Positions 52,978 to 62,700 of a stretch of 64,000 nucleotides of DNA are shown here, piece by piece. A program made the position numbers and the translations under genes. Positions within the stretch are counted from its first letter, which is position 1. Every line of letters starts with the position of its first letter. Source of the stretch: Streptomyces bikiniensis (GTDB taxonomy: Bacteria; Actinomycetota; Actinomycetes; Streptomycetales; Streptomycetaceae); contig JNWL01000002.1 in the NCBI GenBank assembly GCA_000716465.1, forward strand, positions 186,001 to 250,000. Reading direction: 5' to 3'. A model generated the notes under the pieces. It worked only from the letters and a program-made list of their open reading frames with translations. It searched no databases and had not been told where the DNA came from.

Positions 52978-53685
52978 TCAGAGGGTGCGGCGGACACCGG
53001 CGGCGCGTTCGAGGTTGCGCAGCTGGACGGTGAGGTCGCCCTCGACGGCGTGGTGGGCGGGGCCGCTGCGGCCGATGGGCAGGACCTGCTCGCCGCGCAT
53101 GTCCTCCAGCATCAGCGCGAACGCCGCGTACAGCGCGACGGAGGCCAGGACCAGGCCGAGGACGCCGGAGACGGTGCCCACCCATGGGGTGCCGGAGAGG
53201 TTGAAGACGGCCGCCGCGGCGAACCTGGGCACGGCGACGCACAGCACGAGCCACAGGGCGCGCTTCGCCTTGGCGACGCTCGCCATGAGACCGGCGAACA
53301 CGGTGAAGGCGAGGTTCAGCACGCCCAGCACCTGTGTGCCGCCCGGCGGGTCGAAGGCGAGAACGAGTGAGGTGGCCAGCCAGGTCCCGGAGAAGCAGGC
53401 CATCAGGGTGGCCGCCAGCACGTCCCGGGCGCTGAAGGCCAGTACGCCTACCAGGAGTTGGAGGACGAAGGCGGGAAGGATGGTGAAGGCGACCGCCCGG
53501 TGCGCGTTCTCGTCGAAGACGCCGAGCTGAAGACAGCCGACGATGACCGAGGCGATGGCCACGGCGTAGAAGCCCAGGGGCATCGGCGAGGCGATCGGGC
53601 GGAGGTTGATCCGGGCCATGCGCCGGAGATCGGGTTCGTGGTGCCGGCCACCGGGCACGGGGGGATCACTGTCGGGCGTGGTCAT
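52978..53685 (-). CDS. GPR1/FUN34/YaaH-like membrane protein
   Basis: A 235-residue protein with six hydrophobic segments (for example PLGFYAVAIASVIVGCLQL, AVAFTILPAFVLQLLVGVLAF, ALWLVLCVAVPRFAAAAV) and short loops. The start of TM1 (ASPMPLGF) resembles the NPxPLGL signature of acetate/succinate channels of the SatP/YaaH family. The N-terminal 30 residues are polar and cytoplasmic; the C-terminal 50 residues are also soluble. A transport role for small carboxylates is plausible but the signature is imperfect. Confidence 0.72.
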   Translation of the reverse strand: MTTPDSDPPVPGGRHHEPDLRRMARINLRPIASPMPLGFYAVAIASVIVGCLQLGVFDENAHRAVAFTILPAFVLQLLVGVLAFSARDVLAATLMACFSGTWLATSLVLAFDPPGGTQVLGVLNLAFTVFAGLMASVAKAKRALWLVLCVAVPRFAAAAVFNLSGTPWVGTVSGVLGLVLASVALYAAFALMLEDMRGEQVLPIGRSGPAHHAVEGDLTVQLRNLERAAGVRRTL

Positions 53686-53772
53686 GCTGCTGCCTGCCTG
53701 CTCGGAGGAGACGGGAAGAGGGACGGCGGGCCGGGGGACCGGGCGGGCGCGCCGTCCCCCGGTGTCACCGGT

Positions 53773-54741
53773 TCAGTCGTTGGCGAGCGCGAGGCGCAGG
53801 GTCTCGACGGCCAGCGCGATGGCGGACCGCGCGGCGTACGTCTCGCGGAGGGCGTTGAGCATGACGAAGTCGTGGATGATGCCCTGGTAGCGCACGGCGG
53901 TCACCGGGACGCCCGCGGCGCGCAGCTTGTTCGCGTACGCCTCGCCCTCGTCGCGCAGGACGTCGGCCTCGGCGGTGATGACCAGCGCGGGCGGCAGACC
54001 GGCGAGCTGCTCCCGGGAGGCGCGCAACGGGGAGGCGGTGGCCTCGGCGCGCTGCTCCTCTTCGGTGGTGTACTGGTCCCAGAACCACTGCATGCCGTCG
54101 CGGCGCAGGAAGTAGCCCTCGGCGAACTGGTGGTAGGAGGCGGTGTCGAAGGACGCGTCGGTGACGGGGTAGAAGAGAACCTGCTGGAGCAGCGGGAGGC
54201 CGCCCCGCTCCTTGGCCATCAGGGTGAGCGCGGCGCTCATGTTGCCGCCGACCGAGTCGCCGGCGACGGCGATGCGGCTGGCGTCCAGGCCCTTGCTCGC
54301 CCCGTCGGTCACGACCCAGCGGGCGACGGCCCAGTTCTGCTCGATCGCCACCGGGTAGCGGTGCTCCGGGGACAGGTCGTACTCGGGGAAGACGACGGCG
54401 GCGCCGGCGCCGGAGGCCAGCTCGCGGACGAGGCGGTCGTGGGTGTGCGCGTTGCCGAACACCCAGCCCGCGCCGTGGATGTAGAGGATGACGGGGAGGT
54501 CACCCGTGAGACCGGCGGGACGGACGATCCGGGCCCGGACCGAGCCTCGTCCCGGCACGTCGACGGTGATCCACTCCTCGTCGACGTCCGGCTTCTCCAC
54601 CGGGCCGGACTGGACCTCGTCGACCGCCTTGCGGCCTTCGGCGGGAGGGATCTGGAAGAGGAACGGCGGCTGGGCGGTCGCCTCGGCGAAGGCCGCCGCG
54701 GCCGGCTCCAGGACGGGGGCGACGGGAGGGAAATCGGTCAT
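53773..54741 (-). CDS. HSL-family alpha/beta hydrolase (esterase)
   Basis: A 322-residue carboxylesterase-type enzyme. The oxyanion motif HGAGW, nucleophile GDSVGGN, acid AEADVLRDEG and His IIHDFV match the hormone-sensitive lipase group. ATG 54741 is chosen; the upstream frame lacks conserved sequence. It is paralogous over its full length to the next upstream gene (ITAEADxxRDEGEAYAxKLRAAGV), so the two arose by duplication. No export signal. Confidence 0.87.
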   Translation of the reverse strand: MTDFPPVAPVLEPAAAAFAEATAQPPFLFQIPPAEGRKAVDEVQSGPVEKPDVDEEWITVDVPGRGSVRARIVRPAGLTGDLPVILYIHGAGWVFGNAHTHDRLVRELASGAGAAVVFPEYDLSPEHRYPVAIEQNWAVARWVVTDGASKGLDASRIAVAGDSVGGNMSAALTLMAKERGGLPLLQQVLFYPVTDASFDTASYHQFAEGYFLRRDGMQWFWDQYTTEEEQRAEATASPLRASREQLAGLPPALVITAEADVLRDEGEAYANKLRAAGVPVTAVRYQGIIHDFVMLNALRETYAARSAIALAVETLRLALAND

Positions 54742-54895
54742 GACGGGACCCGTTCGGTAAAGGAGGAATGCGTTTCGGCGCGCCGCCGTAAGGCGACATG
54801 CCGCGACGCTATGTCCGTTCACCAGGCTGGAAGTGCCGCACCGCGCACAGTGCTGCTCCGAGGACGCACGCCGGTGGGGATCCCGGTACGGCTCC

Positions 54896-55864
54896 TCAGC
54901 GGCTCCGGTGCAGGGCGACGTGAAGCGTGTCCACCGTCTGGATCCGGGCGGCTCGTGCCGCGTCGCTCTCCCTCAGCGGGTCGAACAGCACGAACGCGTG
55001 GATCGTGCCGTGGTAGCGGGCGGAGACCACGGACACCCCGGCCGCCCGCAGCTTGGCCGCGTACGCCTCCCCCTCGTCGCGCACGATGTCGGCCTCGGCC
55101 GTGATGACCAGCGCGGGCGGCAGCCCCCGCAGGTCGTCGACGGTCGCCCGCAGAGGCGAGGCCGTGATCTCCGTGCGCAGGGTGGGGTCGGAGACGTAGC
55201 TCCGCCAGTAGCCGAGCATGGCGGCGCTGCTCAGGAAGTACCCCCTCGCGAAGCTCCGGTACGAAGGGGTCTGGCCGGACGCGTCGGTGACGGGACACAC
55301 CAGCACCTGGTGCACCAGGTCGAGGTCTTCGCGCTCCTTGGCCACGAGGGTGAGCGCGGCAGCGAGGTTGGCGCCCGCCGAGACGCCGACCACGGCGATG
55401 CGGGTGTGGTCGAGCCGGCAGTCGGCGCCGTTCTCGGCGATCCAGCGCGCCACGGTGTAGCTCTGCTCGACGGCCACCGGATAGCGGGCGGCCGAGGGCC
55501 GTTCGTATTCGGGGACGACGACGGCCGCGTCCGCGCCGAGGACCAGGTCCTCCAGCAGGCGCTGGTGTGTGGTGGCACTGGTGTGGGCCCACCCGATGCC
55601 GTGCAGGTAGAGGATGACCGGCAGCGGTTCGTCGCTCCCGGCAGGCCGCAGGATGCGCACCCGTATGCGGTTGCCGTCGCATCCGGGGAGTGCCAGCCAC
55701 TCCTCCTCGATGTCCGGGGTGGTGTCCGCCTCCCCGCTCAGCGCGGCCGGCATACCGGCGTACCCCGCGTCGACGCCGTCCGGGGCCCCGGGGCACGCGT
55801 GGTCCTCGACGAAGGCCTGGACCAGGTGCTCGAGTACCGGCGGCGGGCCGGAGACATGTTCCAC
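54896..55864 (-). CDS. HSL-family alpha/beta hydrolase paralogue
   Basis: A 322-residue enzyme from GTG 55864 (AGGAG 6 nt upstream), chosen because its first residues (VSGPPPVLEHLVQAF) align with the start of the paralogue at 53,773-54,741. Triad elements are HGIGW, GVSAGAN, AEADIVRDEG and TIHAFV. The nucleophile elbow differs (GVSAGAN against GDSVGGN in the copy), hinting at a changed substrate. It is divergent from the AraC regulator at 56,186, its most likely controller. Confidence 0.86.
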   Translation of the reverse strand: MEHVSGPPPVLEHLVQAFVEDHACPGAPDGVDAGYAGMPAALSGEADTTPDIEEEWLALPGCDGNRIRVRILRPAGSDEPLPVILYLHGIGWAHTSATTHQRLLEDLVLGADAAVVVPEYERPSAARYPVAVEQSYTVARWIAENGADCRLDHTRIAVVGVSAGANLAAALTLVAKEREDLDLVHQVLVCPVTDASGQTPSYRSFARGYFLSSAAMLGYWRSYVSDPTLRTEITASPLRATVDDLRGLPPALVITAEADIVRDEGEAYAAKLRAAGVSVVSARYHGTIHAFVLFDPLRESDAARAARIQTVDTLHVALHRSR

Positions 55865-56185
55865 AACACACTCCTGTACGGGAGCGCCCCCGGGGGAGAC
55901 GGTCGGATATCGCTGAGCCCCGGAACACGCGCGTCGGGGCACGGGCCTGGACCCCGACGGCCCACACTAGGGGTTGTGTCAGCGCTCGCGCTCCACTCGC
56001 GTGCATGGGACGTGCCTCTGCGCGCACACGTCTTGCCTCGGAGCGACCACGACGGGTGGAGCACGTCAGATGACCTACGTCGCGCTCCCCCGTCTCGTGG
56101 ACCGTCCGCAGAGGGGGTGGTCGTTCACGTCACCCGCCGGCGGCAGGACGCCCGGTCCACGGGCGAGGCGAGACGAGGAGCCCAG

Positions 56186-57322
56186 ATGGCGCAGACCACC
56201 CTTCGGAACGCGGGGGCGGCGAAGGACGAGACGGTGCCGCGGCGGTGGGAGGAGGTGTTCGCCGAGTACGTCGCTCCGGTCCGCCTGACGGCCGGTGGGC
56301 CCCTCTCCGGGCATCCGGCGCCGACACCCGCGCACCTCGGCTGTCTGACCCTGCTGGAGGTCGAGGCAGGACCGCTCAGGGTGCAGCGCACGCCCCGCCT
56401 GGTCGAGGCGGGCCCGAGCGACAGGATCGTCCTGGCCCTGCAGCGTGCGGGGGTGGCGACGCTCACCCAGGACGGACGGAACACCGCTCTGGAACCGGGC
56501 GGCGCGGCTTTCGTCGACCCGCAACGGCCCTTCTCCCTCGAACAGCGCGAGGACTTCCGCATGCTGCTGCTTTCACTGCCCAGCCGGGTGCTGGGCGTTC
56601 CCACCGCCGGCCTGTCGCGGCTCACCGGCCTTCAGATCCGGCGGGAGGAGGGGGTGGCGGCCGCCCTGGGCATCCCTTTCCTCGACCGGCTCGCCCTCGT
56701 GGCCGAACAGGTGCCGCCGGGCGTCGGCGAAACGCTGGCGGGCAACTCGGTCGAGTGGATCGCCCTCCTCGCGGACGAGGCGCTCGGAGAAAGCGGCGGC
56801 ACCGGGGGCGACTCGCGCCGGCACCTGGCGCAGGAGATCCGCGCCCACATCGATCAGAACCTGGGTGATGCGGACCTGACACCCGGACGGATCGCGGAGG
56901 CCCACCACATATCGGTGCGCTATCTGCACCGCCTCTTCGAGAAGGAGGGGACGACCATCGGGCGCCTCATCCAGCAGCGCCGTATCGAGGAATGCGCGAG
57001 GGAACTGGTACGGCGAGAACGCGCCAGCCCCACGATCTCCGCCGTCGCCCGGCGCTGGGGCTTCCAGAACGCCACCCACTTCAGCCGCGCCTTCAAGCAG
57101 GTGCTCGGAGTGTCTCCGCGTCAGTGGGGGCTCTCCCGACTCCCGGAGGCGGAGCCGCTCGTGGTCGGGCCGCTCGTGGAAGAGAGTTCCCCACCACGGG
57201 ATCCCGGGCCCGCGGGCGGCGGACCGGACGCCGGTGAGGGCTCCCGCGCGGCCCGGTGGTCCTCGACGAGGTCGGACTCCGTGCAGTCGTATGACCTACA
57301 TGACCGGGCCGGCCAGGGGTGA
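56186..57322 (+). CDS. AraC-family regulator (AraC_binding_2)
   Basis: A 378-residue protein from ATG 56186 (GAGGAG upstream). The N-terminal AraC_binding_2 cupin covers about 20-220 (VLALQRAGVATLTQDGRNTALEPGGAAFVDPQRPFSL). The C-terminal double HTH covers about 235-320 (HHISVRYLHRLFEKEGTTIGRLI; AVARRWGFQNATHFSRAFKQVLGVSP). A 55-residue Pro/Ser-rich tail follows that its paralogue at 40,007 lacks. It probably controls the divergent esterase genes. The next AraC gene may start inside its tail. Confidence 0.9.
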   Translation: MAQTTLRNAGAAKDETVPRRWEEVFAEYVAPVRLTAGGPLSGHPAPTPAHLGCLTLLEVEAGPLRVQRTPRLVEAGPSDRIVLALQRAGVATLTQDGRNTALEPGGAAFVDPQRPFSLEQREDFRMLLLSLPSRVLGVPTAGLSRLTGLQIRREEGVAAALGIPFLDRLALVAEQVPPGVGETLAGNSVEWIALLADEALGESGGTGGDSRRHLAQEIRAHIDQNLGDADLTPGRIAEAHHISVRYLHRLFEKEGTTIGRLIQQRRIEECARELVRRERASPTISAVARRWGFQNATHFSRAFKQVLGVSPRQWGLSRLPEAEPLVVGPLVEESSPPRDPGPAGGGPDAGEGSRAARWSSTRSDSVQSYDLHDRAGQG

Positions 57323-58382
57323 ACGTGGTCGGGCGGGGCGCCGATGGGGAGCGCCCCCTGTCCAGCGGGGGTTCGACGTGCACACCATTCCACCGCCGTA
57401 CGAGGACCGGAGGACCGGCCCGGGCCGTCAGGCGACGGTACGCCGTGAGCAGGCCGCTCCGCACCGGGACCAGGCCGCCGAGGCGCTCTTCCGCGCTCTG
57501 GTCGAAGTCGTCGAAGGCCGATGGCCCATGGCCGGCACCCCGTCGACGGGATCGCCGGACGGCCCCGGAACCCGCGAGATCGTCCTCTGCACGCCCCTGA
57601 GGGGCTCGTTGCGTCTCGCTTCGGAGCCGACGGGCCGAGTCGGCGCGGGCCACCTCCTGCTGGTCGACTCCCACCGACCGCTCGGAACGGTCTCGGCCCA
57701 GGGATGCGAGCTGATCCTGCTCAGGATCCCGCGCCGGCTGCTGCCGTGCGGGGACGACGCCCTCGCGTGCAGCACCGGTCGCGGTCATGACGGCGCCAAG
57801 GGCACCGCGGCCCTGCTGCTTCCCCTGCTGCGCACCCTGGCCACGCGGGACTTTCCTCCCGGAGTGTCCCCGCACGGTCCCACCACCGCGGTGCGACTGA
57901 GGAACGTGCTGGCGGACCTCGTCGCGTGCCTGGTCCGCGAGATCGCGGAGCAGGGGCCGGATGTGGACCGGGCAGGTTCGGGATCGGCGGACCGCGAAGC
58001 GGCTGACCGGGTCCGGACATGGCTGAACTCCCGTCTCATGGACTCCCGGCTGCGCCCGGACACCGTGGCCGCCGCCCACTACATGTCCGTCCGGCGCCTC
58101 CACAAGCTCTTCGAGGGGGAGAGCGGCACCATCAGCCGGTGGACGCAGCAGCGACGTCTGGAGGAGTGCCGACGGGAGCTGGGGCGAGGCGACGGCGGAA
58201 CGGTGATGGTGAGCTCAGTGGCCCAGCGCTGGGGCTTCGTCAACGCCGCCCACTTCAGCAGGGCCTTCCGTGCAAGGTTCGGCATGTCGCCACGCGCATG
58301 GAGGGAACTGCGCGCGGAGTCCACCGGTGGCGGAGACGCCGTGCCGCGACACCCGGAGTCCGCCGGTCGGAGCAGCCGCTGA
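57291..58382 (+). CDS. AraC-family regulator, tandem copy
   Basis: A 363-residue protein if started at ATG 57291 (overlapping the previous gene by 32 bp); GTG 57378, with a GGGGG run upstream, is an equally good start. The N-terminal sensing region is diverged from the AraC_binding_2 consensus (TREIVLCTPLRGSLRLASE, GHLLLVDSHRPLGTVS). The HTH pair is intact (VAAAHYMSVRRLHKLFEGESG; SVAQRWGFVNAAHFSRAFRARFGMSPRAW). It converges with the LAL regulator at 58,437. Its target is unclear. Confidence 0.85.
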   Translation: MTYMTGPARGERGRAGRRWGAPPVQRGFDVHTIPPPYEDRRTGPGRQATVRREQAAPHRDQAAEALFRALVEVVEGRWPMAGTPSTGSPDGPGTREIVLCTPLRGSLRLASEPTGRVGAGHLLLVDSHRPLGTVSAQGCELILLRIPRRLLPCGDDALACSTGRGHDGAKGTAALLLPLLRTLATRDFPPGVSPHGPTTAVRLRNVLADLVACLVREIAEQGPDVDRAGSGSADREAADRVRTWLNSRLMDSRLRPDTVAAAHYMSVRRLHKLFEGESGTISRWTQQRRLEECRRELGRGDGGTVMVSSVAQRWGFVNAAHFSRAFRARFGMSPRAWRELRAESTGGGDAVPRHPESAGRSSR

Positions 58383-58436
58383 CGCACCTCCCCGGGGACT
58401 GCCCGGCGGCGGTCCGTGGGGCCCGCGCCGCGCGCC

Positions 58437-61208
58437 TCACGGCCGCGGCCGGGTGACGTCCGGGACCGGGACGACCGGAGCCCGGGCCGACGGGCCGTCC
58501 GGCCGGCCGGACAGGGCCTGTGCGATGCCCGCCCGGGAGGAGACCCCGAGCTTGGGGAAGATCTTGTAGAGGTGCGCCGCCACGGTACGCGGAGAGAGCC
58601 GCAGCGCCTTGCCCACCTCCTTGTTCGTCATCCCCTTCGCGACGAGCTGGGCGATGCGCCGCTCCTGACCTGTCAGGGGCCCTTCGCCCCCGGCCGAGCC
58701 CTCGGCGGTCAGCTCCTCCTCGCACCGTTCCACCCACGGTCCGGCGCCCAGCCGCCGGAACCCCTCGCACGCCAGCTTCAGCACGTCCCGTGATTCCGCC
58801 CTGCGGCGCCGGCGCAGCCAGGAACCATGCTCCAACCGCAGCCGCGCCAGGCCGAACGCCCACGTCTGCGCGCCGGGCACCTGGTACGCGGCTCGATAGC
58901 AGGCGTCCGCGTCCTCGTCGGGGGCCGCCACGGCGGCCGCCGCCGCCAGGAGGAACGCGTGATGGCCGGAGATCTCCGCCATCCGCGCCGACCGTCCGGC
59001 CCGGACGTGGGCCTCGGCCTCGGCCCGACGGCCGGTGTGCATCGCCGCCACCACGAGATCGAAGAAGGGCAGATGGAACCACGGCAGGCCGCGCGGCAGC
59101 ACACCGGGCGGCATCAGCCGCTCGCACAGCAGGTACGCCTCCTCGTACCGGCCGTGCGCCAGGGCGGCGAGCCCTCTGAGGTGAAGGAGATGATCGGTGA
59201 CGAACCGCATCCCGGCGGCCTCGGCCACCGTCCCGATGCGGGCCTCCACCTCCCGCAGGCCCCTCTCGTCACCCCGGCCGGCGAGGAAGTGGGCGTGGTA
59301 GTGCCGGAACAGCAGTGCGTTGCAGTGGTAGCCGAGCCGCTCCGCCGTCTCCGCCTCCCGCAGGCACGCGTCGGCGCTCTCCCACCGGCCGCGGAGGAAG
59401 TCCTGGTAGACCCTCGCCTTCGCGATCGAGCCCTGTGTGGCGTAGGCGTGCTGACCCGTGAAGCGCCGGCACAGCGCCTCGTCGGCGGCATCGACGGCCG
59501 ACGCCGTCCAGAGCAGGAACCACGCCGCCGACGCCTCTCGCCGGCCGCTCATGTCCGCGGCCACGTCACCCAGTCCGTGCGCCACCCCGTGGGCGGTCCG
59601 CGCGGGATCGGACCACGCGTCGCGGCTCAGCCGCGCCAGCGGGGACATCCTGCCCGCGTGCTTCGCCAGAGCGCGCCATCCGCGGGAATCGCCCGTGTAC
59701 ACGCTGGCGAGCAGCAGCTTGAAGTAGATCTGTTCCGTCAGTCCCTCGAAGGGCTCGACGCCGCTCTCCGTGAGAACATCCAGGGCTTCGGGAAGCAGGG
59801 TGAACGACGAAGCGAAGTCGACCCGGTGGCTCTGGTCCACGTAGACCACCGCATAGGCGAGGAGCGGGCCGTAGCCGTCCGGCACCGGGCGTCGTCTGAG
59901 TTCCTCGACGAGCGCCGCGGTGTGGGAGAGCCGGCCACCCCGTGCCGCCATGACGGCGGCCCAGATCAGGCGCCTGGTGTGTGCGTCCGGGTCGGCGCTC
60001 AGAGCGGCGGCACGGTCCATGAGCACCGCGCCCTCGGCGTCACCGCCGCGTGCGGCGGTGTGCCTGCCCGCCTTCTCCAGCCTGGCGGCGAGGGAGGCGT
60101 CGGGCAGGATCGCCGCCGCCGCCTCGTGGGTGAGCCGCCGGGGGTCGTCCTCCTCCAGACCGGCCGCCAGGATCCGCCGGGCCGACCTCCTCCGCTCCGG
60201 CGAGGAGAGGGAGACCACCGCGCTGCGCACCAGCGGATGGCGGAAGGCGAGGGCCCCCGACGCGTCCACGTGTGCCAGCTTGCTCGCCTCGATGTCGGAG
60301 AGGACCGCTTCCCGGCTCGTTCCGGGGAGGACGGTCGTCCATGCGGTCGTGTCCTGGTCCTGACCGGCGAGCGCGGCCAGGAGCAGGACGTGCGCGGCCT
60401 CCTCCGACAGGGCTCTGATCCTGTCGTCGAAGAGGTTCTCCAGCCGGTGCGCCGGGGACGACGGCGCGGGGGCGCCGGGGCCGGACCCGGGCTCGGCGCC
60501 GTAGGGCATCGGCAGTTCGAGCAGGGCGAGCGGATTGCCCGCGGCCTCCGCCAGCACGGAACGGGCCACGTCGGCGGTCAGGACGGGATCGCGACGCCGC
60601 AGCAGTGCCTCGGCGGCCGCGGGCTCCAGGGCCCCGACGCGTAGTTCCTCCTCCGTCCACCAGCTGAGGCCTTGGCCCTCCTCGCGGGTCGCGCCGACGA
60701 CGAGAGCCGGCAGTTCGCTCACGCGTCTGTGCAGAAAGGCGAAGACGGCCGCGCTCGACTCGTCCACCCAGTGCAGGTCGTCCAGCGCGAGCAGCAGGGG
60801 GCGCTCCCGCGCCGCGTCGGCGAGGACACTCCAGGCCGAGGCCCCCAGCGCCGCCCCGTCCGGCATCGGCCCTTCCCTGAGCCCCAACGCGCATTCCAGG
60901 GAATCTCGTTCCGCCGAAGGCACCGCCGATTGCCGAACCAGCGGCCAGAAGACCTGGTGGAAGGCACCGAAGGCGAGCTCGGACTCGCTCGCGGCACCCG
61001 CCGCGCCCAGCACGAGCAGCCCGCGGCGCCCTGCCTCGGCCTTCACCCAGGACAGCAGGGCCGTCTTCCCCGCGCCCGCCTCACCGCGCAGGACGACCGC
61101 GGTCCCCCGCTTCCGCGTGAGCACCCCGTCGAGAGCGTCGAGGAGCAGCCCCTTCTCCCTCTCCCTGCCCAGCAGGCACGCCTCATCCGATGTGAACAAA
61201 CCGACCAC
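58437..61208 (-). CDS. LAL-type LuxR-family regulator, second copy
   Basis: A 923-residue ATP-binding LuxR protein, same architecture as the gene at 43,497. AAA domain with LLGREREKGLLLDAL and P-loop LRGEAGAGKTALLSWVK, Walker B LLLALDDLHWVD, a helical middle, and C-terminal HTH LTGQERRIAQLVAKGMTNKEVGKALRLSPRTVAAHL. GTG 61208 is chosen because GGAG lies 6 nt upstream; a TTG at 61235 is in frame. A short basic Pro-rich tail follows the HTH. It lies between two AraC regulators. Confidence 0.88.
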   Translation of the reverse strand: MVGLFTSDEACLLGREREKGLLLDALDGVLTRKRGTAVVLRGEAGAGKTALLSWVKAEAGRRGLLVLGAAGAASESELAFGAFHQVFWPLVRQSAVPSAERDSLECALGLREGPMPDGAALGASAWSVLADAARERPLLLALDDLHWVDESSAAVFAFLHRRVSELPALVVGATREEGQGLSWWTEEELRVGALEPAAAEALLRRRDPVLTADVARSVLAEAAGNPLALLELPMPYGAEPGSGPGAPAPSSPAHRLENLFDDRIRALSEEAAHVLLLAALAGQDQDTTAWTTVLPGTSREAVLSDIEASKLAHVDASGALAFRHPLVRSAVVSLSSPERRRSARRILAAGLEEDDPRRLTHEAAAAILPDASLAARLEKAGRHTAARGGDAEGAVLMDRAAALSADPDAHTRRLIWAAVMAARGGRLSHTAALVEELRRRPVPDGYGPLLAYAVVYVDQSHRVDFASSFTLLPEALDVLTESGVEPFEGLTEQIYFKLLLASVYTGDSRGWRALAKHAGRMSPLARLSRDAWSDPARTAHGVAHGLGDVAADMSGRREASAAWFLLWTASAVDAADEALCRRFTGQHAYATQGSIAKARVYQDFLRGRWESADACLREAETAERLGYHCNALLFRHYHAHFLAGRGDERGLREVEARIGTVAEAAGMRFVTDHLLHLRGLAALAHGRYEEAYLLCERLMPPGVLPRGLPWFHLPFFDLVVAAMHTGRRAEAEAHVRAGRSARMAEISGHHAFLLAAAAAVAAPDEDADACYRAAYQVPGAQTWAFGLARLRLEHGSWLRRRRRAESRDVLKLACEGFRRLGAGPWVERCEEELTAEGSAGGEGPLTGQERRIAQLVAKGMTNKEVGKALRLSPRTVAAHLYKIFPKLGVSSRAGIAQALSGRPDGPSARAPVVPVPDVTRPRP

Positions 61209-61337
61209 TCCTCGCTCCGACCCACCCCTGCTCAAGGGCGCCGTCCACTCCCTCCCACGTGCCGGCCCGTCCGCGTACGGAGGCTGAGTCGCGGCCGGCT
61301 TCCGGACCCGCGCACGCGAGTCCCGACGCGCCCTCGC

Positions 61338-62366
61338 TCAGCCGGACCTCGTGGCCGGCGGGCCCGGCTCGTCACCTCTCACGCCGCTTCCCGCTGCCGA
61401 GGGCGGATCCGCCGACAGGAGAGGACGGGCCTCACGCCATTGCCGGGGGGTGACCCCGTAGGCGGCCTTGAAGCGGCGTGTGAAGTGGTTCGGTGTGCTG
61501 AAGCCCCAGGAGTGCGCGATGTGCTCGATGGTGCGCGTTCGTGTGTGGGGCGAGACGAGCGCCGCGCACGCCCCTTCCAGGCGCTGTTCGATGATCCACT
61601 GCTCCAGGCTCAGTCCGCCCTTCGCGAACAGGCCGTACAGCGCCCGGACGGAGATGCCGTGGGCGCTCGCGATCCGGTCCGCGGAGAGTCCCGGGTCTCT
61701 CAGGTGCGCGCGGGTGTAGGCGAGGATCCGGTGCAGCAGCGACTCGGCCGCCGCGGGCCTGGCCCAGGCGTCCATGTCGGCCGCCGAGGTGATCAGGGCA
61801 CGCAGCAGCGCGATGGTTCCGGTCCCCAGCGCCTCGGCGCCCGGATCGGCGCTGAGCACGTCGGCGTCGGCGTGAAGTCGCAGCAGGTGCGAACGGACCA
61901 TGTCGTACATCGGCGAAGCCGCAAGCCGTTCGGCTCCACGCCGCACGACCTCGGGTGGGAGGTCGAGGACGTCGTAGGACAACTGCAGGGCGTAGGCGGA
62001 GCCCGTGCCGGACCACGCGAACTCGTAGGGGATGGTGAGGTCGTTGAGCATCAGCTCGCCCGGTCTCACCAGGCTCTGCCGGCCCAGTTGTCCGAACCTG
62101 CCGGTCCCCGAGGTCTGGAGGGCCAGCGAGACCATGGGCGGCCCCTCCAGGCGCAGGAAACGCGCGTCACGCGCCACCCGCCAGCCGGTGGACCGGCTGG
62201 TGAAGAGCATGAGGGAGCCGAACTCCCAGCGGGACATGCGGCCCTGAACACGATGGACGTTGTCTTCCAGGGTGACCAGGGACGGCACCGAGGAACTGAG
62301 CAGAGCCGCCCGGAAGACCTCGATGCGCAGTTCCGCGTCGTGATCGTTCGTGTCCAGCAGCTCCAC
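61338..62366 (-). CDS. AraC-family regulator (cupin type)
   Basis: A 342-residue protein from GTG 62366 (GGGGAG 5 nt upstream); a longer in-frame start is weaker. The N-terminal AraC_binding_2-like domain (RMSRWEFGSLMLFTSRSTGW, GELMLNDLTIPYEFAWSG) is followed by the double HTH (LSADRIASAHGISVRALYGLF; IEHIAHSWGFSTPNHFTRRFKAAYGVTPRQWREA). It is not close to the other AraC proteins here. About 330 bp upstream (62,367-62,700) hold no convincing gene. Confidence 0.86.
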   Translation of the reverse strand: MELLDTNDHDAELRIEVFRAALLSSSVPSLVTLEDNVHRVQGRMSRWEFGSLMLFTSRSTGWRVARDARFLRLEGPPMVSLALQTSGTGRFGQLGRQSLVRPGELMLNDLTIPYEFAWSGTGSAYALQLSYDVLDLPPEVVRRGAERLAASPMYDMVRSHLLRLHADADVLSADPGAEALGTGTIALLRALITSAADMDAWARPAAAESLLHRILAYTRAHLRDPGLSADRIASAHGISVRALYGLFAKGGLSLEQWIIEQRLEGACAALVSPHTRTRTIEHIAHSWGFSTPNHFTRRFKAAYGVTPRQWREARPLLSADPPSAAGSGVRGDEPGPPATRSG

Positions 62367-62700
62367 GTCGTCTCCCCTGCCGCGCCGCCGGTGACCGCCC
62401 ACCCCGTCCACCCAATGCGCTCATCGTGCACACTTCCGATGAACCTGACAAGTGATCACCGGATCGGCCAGGTCGAACGAAATCGCAGCTCACCAGGGTC
62501 TCGGAAGGATCTCGCATGAGCGAACAGGGGGCGTGCCCGTTCCCGCATCGGGCGAGCTTCGCATGCGTCAACCGCGAGAGCTTCCTGAACCAGGTGGCCC
62601 CGTCGTCTCGAACGTGTGCCCCGGCTCCCATGCGATGCGGAGTGTCCAGTCCGCCGTCACTGTGTCCGGTGGAGGCGCCCGGTGTGCGGCGGGCCGCGGG

